Assembly: GCA_009923475.1 (NCBI GenBank)
Contig: RFTM01000154.1
Location: 1 to 5,127, forward strand
Reading direction: 5' to 3'
Length of the DNA stretch: 5,127 bases
Source of the DNA: Gammaproteobacteria bacterium
GTDB taxonomy: Bacteria > Pseudomonadota > Gammaproteobacteria > Steroidobacterales > Steroidobacteraceae
A program made the translations under genes and the position numbers. The notes under the pieces are model-generated. The model worked only from the letters and a program-made list of their open reading frames with translations. It was not told where the DNA came from and did not search any database. This document shows, in pieces, positions 1 through 5,127 of this stretch. Within the stretch, counting starts at the first letter, position 1; every line of letters begins with the position of its first letter.

Positions 1-82
1 GCCGCCGCGCTGCGCGCGGCGCTGTCGCCGTCTGCTGCGACGCGCCTGCGCCGTCTCGACGTCGTGTGGGAGACCGCCTCGA
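1..82 (+). pseudogene. birA: Inverted fragment of the BirA biotin-ligase domain
   Basis: In frame 1 of the plus strand the first 27 codons read AAALRAALSPSAATRLRR followed by LDVVWETAS. This fits the start of the BirA catalytic domain: a short helix after the wing, then a strand leading to the conserved STN of the biotin-binding region (E. coli has VLPVIDSTN at the same place). The match stops at TCGA (79-82), where ACN AAC for Thr-Asn would be expected and TCGCG follows instead. The fragment lies on the strand opposite to the BirA helix-turn-helix at 227..72, although the two belong to one polypeptide. The wing and about 15-20 connecting residues are missing between them and may lie left of the window. 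The call rests on recalled family sequence and a short stretch, so it is moderately confident. Confidence 0.62.
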
Positions 83-227
83 TCGCGAGGCCGTCCGCGC
101 GCAAAGCCTCGATCGCTTTCCAGACCGCGCTGCGCGTGACCCCGGCCTGCGCCGCCAGCGACTCGCCCGGATGCACCGCGCCGTCGGCCAGCATGGCGAA
201 CACCCGCTGCGCGAGCCGGTCGGTCAC
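72..227 (-). pseudogene. birA: BirA N-terminal winged-helix DNA-binding domain (broken gene, 5' part)
   Basis: BirA attaches biotin to the biotin carboxyl carrier protein of acetyl-CoA carboxylase. In many bacteria its N-terminal winged helix also represses biotin synthesis genes. Reading leftward from GTG at 227, about 52 residues match that helix-turn-helix: a first helix with DRLAQRVFAMLADG, the HPGESLA turn, the recognition region GVTRSAVWKAIEALR and DGLAIEAV. BirA proteins should then show a wing of the form PGRGYRL. None of the three minus-strand frames encodes GYRL here; the reading continues as SHTTSRRRRR. The GTG start overlaps the plsY stop (GTGA, 227..224), which indicates translational coupling. 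The loss of homology coincides with the inverted junction described for 1-82. Identity as a BirA-type helix-turn-helix is fairly sure. Whether the gene is truly broken in the organism is not, because an assembly or amplification artefact would look the same. Confidence 0.75.
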
Positions 228-871
228 GCGCGCCCGCGCAGGCGGCCGAGCAGCCACAGCCGCTTGGCGCGCGGCTCGGTGCCGGCGCGCATGCGCGCCA
301 GGTTGGCGCGATGCGTCCAGAGCACGAGCAGCGCGCAGGCGACGCCGAAGCCGAGCAAGGGCGGCAGCGCCGACGCATCGATGATGCCTTGGCGCGCGGC
401 GAGCAGCGCCATCAGCGGCAGCGCCGCGCTCGCGACGATCGAGCCGAGGCCCACCATGCCGGACAGCATCATCATCACGAGCCACACCCCGAGCACGCCG
501 GCGAGCAGCAGCGGCGAGACCGCGAGCAGCGTGCCGAGCAGCGTCGCGACGCCCTTGCCGCCGCGGAAGCCGTGGAACACCGGATAGACGTGGCCCAGGA
601 CCGCGGCGAGACCGCAGCCCACCGCGAGCCAGGTCGTGCCGGGTCCGCCGAGGACGCGCACGGCGATCCAGGCCTTGAGCACGTCGATGACCACCACGCC
701 GAGCGCGAACGCCGGCCCCTGGGTGCGCAGCGCGTTGGTGCCGCCCGCGTTGCCGCTGCCCTGGGTGCGGATGTCGACGCCGCGCAGCCGCCCGAGCAGC
801 AGCGCGCCGTTCAGCGAACCGAGGAGATAGGCGCCGATGAGGCGCAGCAGCGGTGCGAGCAGAGGGTCCAT
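224..871 (-). CDS. plsY: Glycerol-3-phosphate acyltransferase PlsY
   Basis: PlsY is an inner-membrane enzyme that moves the acyl group from acyl-phosphate (made by PlsX) to glycerol-3-phosphate, giving lysophosphatidic acid, the first step of phospholipid synthesis. The 215-residue protein is close to the usual 190-220. The family motifs are visible: GSGNAGGTNALR at residues 38-49, HVYPVFHGFRGGKGVAT at 94-110, and a GSIVAS segment at 143-148. The conserved tail HRANLARMRAGTEP is at 187-200. Hydrophobic stretches around residues 8-27, 54-75, 81-99, 112-135, 136-159 and 170-187 fit a multi-pass membrane protein. ATG at 871 gives the expected family N-terminus (MDPLLAPLLRLIGAYLLGSLNG). The open frame upstream of it is antisense to the oxygenase gene and has no PlsY homology. 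Only a weak GGGG lies upstream as a ribosome binding site. The stop overlaps the birA GTG by 4 nt. Confidence 0.95.
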   Translation of the reverse strand: MDPLLAPLLRLIGAYLLGSLNGALLLGRLRGVDIRTQGSGNAGGTNALRTQGPAFALGVVVIDVLKAWIAVRVLGGPGTTWLAVGCGLAAVLGHVYPVFHGFRGGKGVATLLGTLLAVSPLLLAGVLGVWLVMMMLSGMVGLGSIVASAALPLMALLAARQGIIDASALPPLLGFGVACALLVLWTHRANLARMRAGTEPRAKRLWLLGRLRGRA

Positions 872-946
872 GCGCGCCCCAAGCTTACCGCCGCGGGGGG
901 GCCGGAGTCTCGCGGCGCCGGGCCCGAGGGTGCAGAATGCGGGCCC
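872..946. promoter_or_regulatory. Divergent promoter region between plsY and the oxygenase gene
   Basis: These 75 bases must carry the start signals for plsY (leftward) and for the oxygenase-tdk pair (rightward), unless either is transcribed from further away. The best -10-like element for the rightward genes is CAGAAT at 933-938 (four of six consensus positions), without a recognisable -35. A purine run, GAGGG at 926-930, is the only Shine-Dalgarno-like sequence, but it is 16 nt before the ATG, further than usual. CGGGCCC occurs twice, at 919-925 and 940-946, 21 bp apart. No clear leftward promoter is visible. The location is firm; the individual boxes are weak. Confidence 0.35.
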
Positions 947-1876
947 ATGACCGACCGCATCCCGACCCTCAGCCTGCGCGATGCCGACAGCCCGGCGTTC
1001 GTCGCGGCCCTGGGCGAGGCCTACACGCGCTACGGCTTCGTGATCATCGCCGACCACGGCATCCCGCAAGGGCTCATCGACCGCTTCCTCGGCCTCTACA
1101 AGGCCTTCTTCGCCTGGCCGGAACCGGACAAGCGCCGCTACCACGTCGCGGGCGGCGGCGGCGCGCGCGGCTACACGCCGTTCGGCATCGAGACCGCGAA
1201 GGGATCGGCCCACCACGACCTCAAGGAATTCTGGCACGTCGGGCGCGAACTGCCGCCCGGGCACCCGTACAAGCGCTACATGGCGGACAACGTCTGGATC
1301 GACGGGCTGCCCGGCTTCCGCGAGACCAGCATCGAGATGTTCGAGACCTTCGACCGCACCGGACGGCGCCTGCTGGCGGCGATCGCTCGCGTGCTCGGCC
1401 TCGCGCCCGATTTCTTCGAGGACAAGGTCCAGCTCGGCAACAGCGTGCTGCGCGTGATCCACTACCCGCCGATGCCGCCGCAGCCGACCGAGAGCGTGCG
1501 GGCCGGCGCCCACGAGGACATCAACGTCATCACGCTGCTGCTCGGCGCCGAGGAGCCCGGCCTGCAGGTGCTGACCCGCCAGGGCGAGTGGCTCGCGGCG
1601 AACCCCGCCCCGGGCTCGATGGTGGTGAACGTCGGCGACATGCTGCAGCGGCTGACCAACGGCGCGCTGCCCTCGACGACCCACCGCGTGGTCAACCCCG
1701 CGAGCGACCGCGCGCGGCACGCGCGCTTCTCGATGCCCTTCTTCCTGCACTTCAACCCGGACTTCCCGATCGCGGCGCTGCCCTCCTGCACCGGCCCCGG
1801 GCGGCCCGAACCGCTGCCGCCCATCCTCGCCGAGGAATACCTGCAGGAGCGGCTGCGCGAGATCAAGCTCAAGTGA
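947..1876 (+). CDS. Isopenicillin N synthase-like iron/2-oxoglutarate oxygenase
   Basis: This is a soluble, probably cytoplasmic, non-haem iron oxygenase of 309 residues, in the normal size range of the family. The N-terminal DIOX_N-type region covers about residues 5-115, with [12 protein letters not shown] at 29-40 and the clade signature [13 protein letters not shown] at 74-86 followed by [12 protein letters not shown] at 91-102. The catalytic jelly-roll covers about 163-275. The iron ligands are H189 and D191 in [12 protein letters not shown], and H246 in [10 protein letters not shown]260 and S262 in ARFS are the RxS pair that binds the 2-oxoglutarate carboxylate, so a 2-oxoglutarate-using enzyme is more likely than a true isopenicillin N synthase. 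No beta-lactam genes lie nearby and the substrate cannot be told. ATG at 947 is chosen because the family homology begins there; the open frame upstream, back to 311, is antisense to plsY. It is followed by tdk after 16 bases. Confidence 0.9.
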   Translation: MTDRIPTLSLRDADSPAFVAALGEAYTRYGFVIIADHGIPQGLIDRFLGLYKAFFAWPEPDKRRYHVAGGGGARGYTPFGIETAKGSAHHDLKEFWHVGRELPPGHPYKRYMADNVWIDGLPGFRETSIEMFETFDRTGRRLLAAIARVLGLAPDFFEDKVQLGNSVLRVIHYPPMPPQPTESVRAGAHEDINVITLLLGAEEPGLQVLTRQGEWLAANPAPGSMVVNVGDMLQRLTNGALPSTTHRVVNPASDRARHARFSMPFFLHFNPDFPIAALPSCTGPGRPEPLPPILAEEYLQERLREIKLK

Positions 1877-1892
1877 CCGGGCGCTGAACGCC

Positions 1893-2477
1893 ATGGCCAA
1901 GCTGTACTTCTACTACTCGACCATGAACGCGGGGAAATCCACCGCCTTGCTGCAGGCCTCGCACAACTACGGCGAGCGCGGCATGCGCACGCTCGTCTAC
2001 ACCGCGAAGCTCGATGACCGGGCCGGCGGCCGTATCGCCTCGCGCATCGGCATCAGCGCCGAGGCGCGGCACTTCATGCCCGGGCAGGACCTGCATGCCG
2101 AGATCGCGGCGGAGCATGCCGCGGCCCCGCTCGCCTGCGTGCTGGTCGACGAGGCCCAGTTCCTCACCCGCGCCCAGGTCACCGAGCTCGCGCGGGTGGT
2201 CGACGGGCTCGACGTGCCGGTGCTCTGCTACGGCCTGCGCACCGATTTCCTGGGGCAGCTCTTCGAGGGCAGCGCGCAGCTGCTCGCCTGGGCCGACAAC
2301 CTCGTCGAGCTCAAGACCGTCTGCCATTGCGGCGCCAAGGCCACCATGGTGGTGCGCGTGCGCCCCGACGGCCGGGTCGAGACCGCCGGCGCCCAGGTCG
2401 AGATCGGCGGCAACGACCGCTACGTCCCCCTCTGCCGCAAGCACTTCCGGCAGGCCTTGGAGACGGGTACCGCCTGA
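1893..2477 (+). CDS. tdk: Thymidine kinase
   Basis: Tdk phosphorylates thymidine (and deoxyuridine) with ATP in the pyrimidine salvage pathway, in the cytoplasm. The protein has 194 residues, near the 205 of E. coli Tdk, and is of the TK1-like (type II) family. The P-loop is STMNAGKST at residues 9-17. The Walker B segment LVDEAQFL is at 84-91, with E87 as the probable catalytic base. The lasso region [15 protein letters not shown] is at 113-127. The structural zinc site is formed by C144 and C146 (CHCGAKA) with C181 and H184 (CRKH); Y178 lies in the conserved tyrosine position just before them. All key residues are present, so it should be active. It starts 16 nt after the oxygenase stop and has no strong ribosome binding site of its own (the spacer is ccgggcgctgaacgcc). 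This suggests it is read from the same transcript, perhaps by translational coupling. Confidence 0.96.
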   Translation: MAKLYFYYSTMNAGKSTALLQASHNYGERGMRTLVYTAKLDDRAGGRIASRIGISAEARHFMPGQDLHAEIAAEHAAAPLACVLVDEAQFLTRAQVTELARVVDGLDVPVLCYGLRTDFLGQLFEGSAQLLAWADNLVELKTVCHCGAKATMVVRVRPDGRVETAGAQVEIGGNDRYVPLCRKHFRQALETGTA

Positions 2478-2503
2478 CCCCCCTGTGGCTGCGGCGCAAC
2501 GGC

Positions 2504-2545
2504 GCAACCCCGACCTGCCTCTGCAGGTGCGTCCGGGGCCGTTGC
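2504..2545 (+). terminator. Possible tdk terminator hairpin lacking a U tract
   Basis: An imperfect stem forms from GCAAC (2504-2508), CCCG (2509-2512) and ACCTGC (2513-2518), pairing with GCAGGT (2523-2528), CGGG (2534-2537) and GTTGC (2541-2545). The loop is CTCT, and GCGTC and GCC bulge out on the 3' side. It lies 26 bases after the tdk stop, where a terminator would be expected. The following bases, CGTAATACAATTC, do not form a U tract, so this is not a standard intrinsic terminator. It could instead be a transcript-end stabilising hairpin, or part of the control region of the next gene. Confidence 0.35.
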
Positions 2546-2550
2546 CGTAA

Positions 2551-2556
2551 TACAAT
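2551..2556 (+). promoter_or_regulatory. Possible -10 box for the TonB receptor gene
   Basis: TACAAT matches five of six positions of the sigma-70 -10 consensus, in a small AT-rich island (TAATACAATTCT) that stands out from the GC-rich surroundings. The hexamer 17 nt upstream, TGCGTC, is a poor -35, so activator help or another sigma factor would be needed. Transcription would start near 2562-2564 and give a leader of about 85 nt. The box sits directly after the hairpin at 2504-2545. Confidence 0.4.
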
Positions 2557-2587
2557 TCTCATGTCCCGCCCGGATACTCATGCGGCA

Positions 2588-2606
2588 CCGGATGTCCGCC
2601 ATCCGG
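2588..2606 (+). other. Perfect stem-loop in the receptor mRNA leader
   Basis: CCGGATG (2588-2594) and CATCCGG (2600-2606) are perfect inverted repeats of 7 bp around the loop TCCGC. If transcription starts near 2562, the hairpin lies in the 5' leader, about 40 nt before the receptor start codon. It may stabilise the message, bind a regulator, or be a DNA operator. I do not recognise it as a known riboswitch. Confidence 0.45.
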
Positions 2607-2635
2607 CGTCCATCCCCCGTCAGGTTTTGCGAAAC

Positions 2636-2641
2636 AGGGAG
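2636..2641 (+). promoter_or_regulatory. Ribosome binding site of the TonB receptor gene
   Basis: AGGGAG lies 6 nt before ATG at 2648. It is the clearest Shine-Dalgarno sequence in the window and decides the start in favour of 2648 over the in-frame ATG at 2561, which has none. Confidence 0.7.
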
Positions 2642-2647
2642 ACCTTC

Positions 2648-5127
2648 ATGCTTCTCAGGAAAATCGCCGCCGCCTTGGCGGTCGGTCTGTTGACCTTGAG
2701 CACCGGCCAGATCGCCGTCGCCCAAGAGACCACCTCCGCGCTGCGCGGCCAGGTGACCGACTCCGCCGGCAACGCCGTGTCCGGCGCCACGATCACCATC
2801 GTGCACGCGCCGACCGGCACGCGTTCGGTGCAGACCACCAACGCCGCCGGCATCTATGACGCGCGCGGCTTGCGCGTCGGCGGCCCGTACACGGTCGAGG
2901 TCTCCGCCGAAGGCTTCCAGCGCAAGAAGTTCGACGACGTGTTCCTGACCGTCGGCGAGACGGCGCGCCTGAACGCCGGCCTCGAGGGCGGCGTGCAGGA
3001 GGTCGTCGTGTCGGCTGCGGCCATCCGCGGCGCCAACGAGATCGGCGCGGCGACCAACCTCGACCGCGACCAGATCGACGCGATCGTCTCCATCAACCGC
3101 GACATCCGCGACCTCGCGCGCCGCGACCCCCTGGTCTCGGCCAACCTGCGCGGCGACGGCGGCATCTCGATCGCGGGCTCGAACCCGCGCACCAACCGCA
3201 TCTCCATCGACGGCGTGCAGGCCCAGGACGACTTCGGCCTCAACACGGGCGGCCTGCCGACCCGCCGCGGCCCGGTCTCCATCGATTCGGTCGAGCAGTT
3301 CTCGGTGCAGTCGGTGCCGTTCGACGTCGAGAACGGCGACTTCCTCGGCGGCGCGATCAACGTCGTGCTGCGCCAGGGCACCAACGAGTACGGCGGCTCG
3401 GTGTTCGCCAACTTCCTCAACAAGGACCTCGTCGGCACCAAGATCCAGCAGACGACGGTCAAGACGCTCGTCAAGCAGGACAACTACGGCGCCACGCTGC
3501 GCGGCCCGATCATCCCGGACAAGCTGTTCTTCGCGCTCTCCTACGAGAACTACGAATCGGTGGACGTCACCTCCGTCGGCCCGGCCGGCGGCGGCTTCGC
3601 CACCAGCATCGTGGGCCCGGCCGGCACGCCGATGACGGAGGCCGAGATCGCCGCCGTCACCAACGTGTTCGCCAACACCTACCGGTCCAGCTTCCCGTTC
3701 GGCAGCATCCCGCAGACCAAGCCGATCACCGACGAGAAGTACACCGCACGCCTCGACCTCAACATCACCGATGACCAGCGCGCGACGCTCACCTACCGCA
3801 AGTCCAAGTCGGGCGTCATCCAGCGCACCAACCTCGGCACCACCAGCGCCGGCCTCGATTCGCAGTGGTACCTGACGGGCGAGAACGACGAGACCTACTC
3901 GCTGCAGCTCAACTCCGACTGGAGCGACGACTTCTCGACCGAGTTCCGGCTCTCGAACCGCGATTACACCCGCCTGCAGGAGCCGCCGGCCGGACAGGCC
4001 TTCGCCGACATCCGCGTCTGCTCGACGGCGACGGCGCTCGATGCGGCCGGCACCACCAACCAGCCGCTCACCTGCCGCAACGGGTCCAACTCCGTCGCCG
4101 TGGTGCGCTTCGGTCCGGACCAGTTCCGCCACGCGAACTTCCTGACCACCACCAACACGCAGGCCCAGCTGTCGGGCGAGCTCACGCTCGGCGCCCACCT
4201 CGTCAAGGCCGGTGTGCAGTACCAGCGCCAGAAGATCTTCAACCTGTTCCTGCCCAACAGCGACGGCACGTACTACTTCGACTCGATCGCGGACTTCACC
4301 AACGGCTTCGCGGGCGAGCTCATCTACCGCAACGCGCTGACGGGCAACCCGAACGACGCGGCGGCGAACTTCAAGTACGACACCACCTCGCTCTTCCTGC
4401 AGGACACCTGGGACGTCAGCGAGCCGCTGACCCTCACCTACGGCCTGCGGTACGACATGTATTCGGTGAAGGACAAGCCGGCCCTCAACCCGAACTTCGT
4501 CAACCGCTACGGCTTCAACAACCAGGAGACCTATGACGGCATCAACGTGCTGATGCCGCGCATCGCCTTCGACTGGCGCCCGACCGACACCGTCAAGGTG
4601 AGCGGCGGCCTCGGCCTGTTCTCGGGCGGCCTGCCGGACGTGTTCCTCTCGAACTCGTTCAGCAACACCGGCATCCTCGACAACACGCTGACCTTCCAGC
4701 GCTCGTTGACGGCGGCGAACGCCACCAGCCTCGCGGCCACCGCCGCGCAGGGCGGCGGCTTCATCACCGAGACCACCGGCGCCGTCAACTGCGCCGTCAA
4801 CTCGGCGACCTGCCTCGCGGCGCTCAACGTGCCGGTCAACTCCGGGTTCGGCACCTCCATCCCGGCCAGCATCCAGACCGCGCTCGGCGGCTCCACGGTG
4901 CCGGTCACCTCGGAGACCAACTCGATGGTGCCGGGCTTCAAGATGCCCTCCGACTGGCGCACCAACCTCGCGGTCAACTGGGAGGTCGCCGACGGCTGGA
5001 ACGTCAACGCCAGCGCGGTGTACGTGCGCACCAAGGACGGCCTCGCGTTCCGCGACATCCGCGCCCAGCCCCTGCTCGTGAACGGCCAGCGTGCGCTGAC
5101 GCCTGACGGCCGCGTGCGCTACGACGG
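2648..5127 (+). CDS. Oar-like TonB-dependent outer-membrane receptor (3' end cut)
   Basis: This is an outer-membrane transporter powered through TonB, ExbB and ExbD; the substrate cannot be read from the sequence. Residues 1-25 are a signal peptide (MLLRKIAAALAVGLL core, AVA-Q cleavage). About 30-112 is a carboxypeptidase regulatory-like beta domain (GQVTDSAGNAVSGATITI, GIYDARGL, PYTVEVSAEGF). QEVVVSA at 117-123 resembles a TonB box. The plug covers about 124-245, with ISIAGSNPRTNRISIDGV and GGAINVVLRQGTNEYGG. Barrel strands follow, for example KLFFALSYENYES, YTARLDLNITDDQRATLTYR, TSLFLQDTWDV and LTLTYGLRYDMYSV. Cysteine pairs C458/C476 and C715/C722 lie in probable surface loops. This layout matches Oar-like receptors, usually about 1000 residues; 826 complete codons are visible with no stop, and the end lies beyond the window. 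An in-frame ATG at 2561 would add 29 residues but would hide the signal peptide. Myxococcus Oar takes part in protein secretion, so import should not be assumed. Confidence 0.92.
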   Translation, partial: MLLRKIAAALAVGLLTLSTGQIAVAQETTSALRGQVTDSAGNAVSGATITIVHAPTGTRSVQTTNAAGIYDARGLRVGGPYTVEVSAEGFQRKKFDDVFLTVGETARLNAGLEGGVQEVVVSAAAIRGANEIGAATNLDRDQIDAIVSINRDIRDLARRDPLVSANLRGDGGISIAGSNPRTNRISIDGVQAQDDFGLNTGGLPTRRGPVSIDSVEQFSVQSVPFDVENGDFLGGAINVVLRQGTNEYGGSVFANFLNKDLVGTKIQQTTVKTLVKQDNYGATLRGPIIPDKLFFALSYENYESVDVTSVGPAGGGFATSIVGPAGTPMTEAEIAAVTNVFANTYRSSFPFGSIPQTKPITDEKYTARLDLNITDDQRATLTYRKSKSGVIQRTNLGTTSAGLDSQWYLTGENDETYSLQLNSDWSDDFSTEFRLSNRDYTRLQEPPAGQAFADIRVCSTATALDAAGTTNQPLTCRNGSNSVAVVRFGPDQFRHANFLTTTNTQAQLSGELTLGAHLVKAGVQYQRQKIFNLFLPNSDGTYYFDSIADFTNGFAGELIYRNALTGNPNDAAANFKYDTTSLFLQDTWDVSEPLTLTYGLRYDMYSVKDKPALNPNFVNRYGFNNQETYDGINVLMPRIAFDWRPTDTVKVSGGLGLFSGGLPDVFLSNSFSNTGILDNTLTFQRSLTAANATSLAATAAQGGGFITETTGAVNCAVNSATCLAALNVPVNSGFGTSIPASIQTALGGSTVPVTSETNSMVPGFKMPSDWRTNLAVNWEVADGWNVNASAVYVRTKDGLAFRDIRAQPLLVNGQRALTPDGRVRYD

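Noticed and set aside
64..587. Plus-strand open frames over the birA and plsY region
   Set aside because: Beyond position 82 they read as Arg/Ala/Ser-rich shadows of plsY and the BirA helix-turn-helix. Only the part before 82 shows family resemblance.
947..1876. A true isopenicillin N synthase (beta-lactam biosynthesis)
   Set aside because: No ACV synthetase or other beta-lactam genes are visible. Conserved RxS residues and the RGYTPFG / [12 protein letters not shown] signature point to the broader bacterial oxygenase family.
872..1900. A long minus-strand open frame continuing upstream of plsY, which would give a 558-residue protein from 1900
   Set aside because: It is antisense to the oxygenase gene, is rich in Arg, Ala, Gly and Val with no domain, and PlsY homology starts exactly at Met 871. 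High GC removes stop codons from the shadow frame.
2493..2508. Tandem 8-mer GGCGCAAC repeated twice after tdk
   Set aside because: There are only two copies, and the second is part of the hairpin's 5' arm. It may be a simple slippage duplication; no function can be argued.
2420..4198. A 592-residue minus-strand open frame across the receptor gene
   Set aside because: Its composition (Arg, Val, Gly, Ala, Asp, Glu rich, no motif) is that of a GC-rich shadow. The opposite strand carries a clear signal peptide, plug and barrel.
3865..4536. A 223-residue plus-strand open frame inside the receptor gene
   Set aside because: It is an out-of-frame shadow of the receptor, made mostly of Arg, Ala, Pro, His and Gln.

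Overview
The window is high-GC bacterial DNA with short intergenic gaps and no mobile element, CRISPR array or RNA gene that I can see. The gene set is an E. coli-type thymidine kinase, a membrane acyltransferase PlsY, a BirA with a DNA-binding domain, and an Oar-like TonB-dependent receptor. This suggests a Gram-negative proteobacterium, plausibly in the Xanthomonadales (Lysobacterales) or a nearby GC-rich gammaproteobacterial group. The Gram-negative call is firm because of the TonB receptor; the order is an inference.

Left part (1-871, mainly minus strand): plsY (871..224) overlaps by 4 nt (GTGA) the start of birA, whose winged-helix DNA-binding domain runs on the minus strand to about position 72. 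The gene does not continue as expected. Instead, positions 1-82 on the plus strand encode what looks like a piece of the BirA catalytic domain, in the opposite orientation. The two pieces meet head to head across about 11 nt that both can claim (72-82). This fold-back inversion is the most unusual thing in the window. It may be an amplification or assembly chimera, or a real inversion that destroyed birA.

Middle part (872-2477): a 75-bp divergent region separates plsY from two plus-strand genes. The first is a 309-residue iron/2-oxoglutarate oxygenase of the isopenicillin N synthase-like family, with unknown substrate. Sixteen bases after it comes tdk, thymidine kinase of the nucleotide salvage pathway. 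They probably share a transcript, but nothing shows a common pathway.

Right part (2478-5127): a 170-bp leader region holds two good inverted repeats, a possible -10 box and a clear ribosome binding site. It is followed by an outer-membrane TonB-dependent receptor of the Oar-like type (signal peptide, carboxypeptidase regulatory-like domain, plug, barrel), which runs off the right edge with 826 complete codons visible. I find no convincing new multi-gene system. Apart from the birA junction, the genes are intact and familiar.
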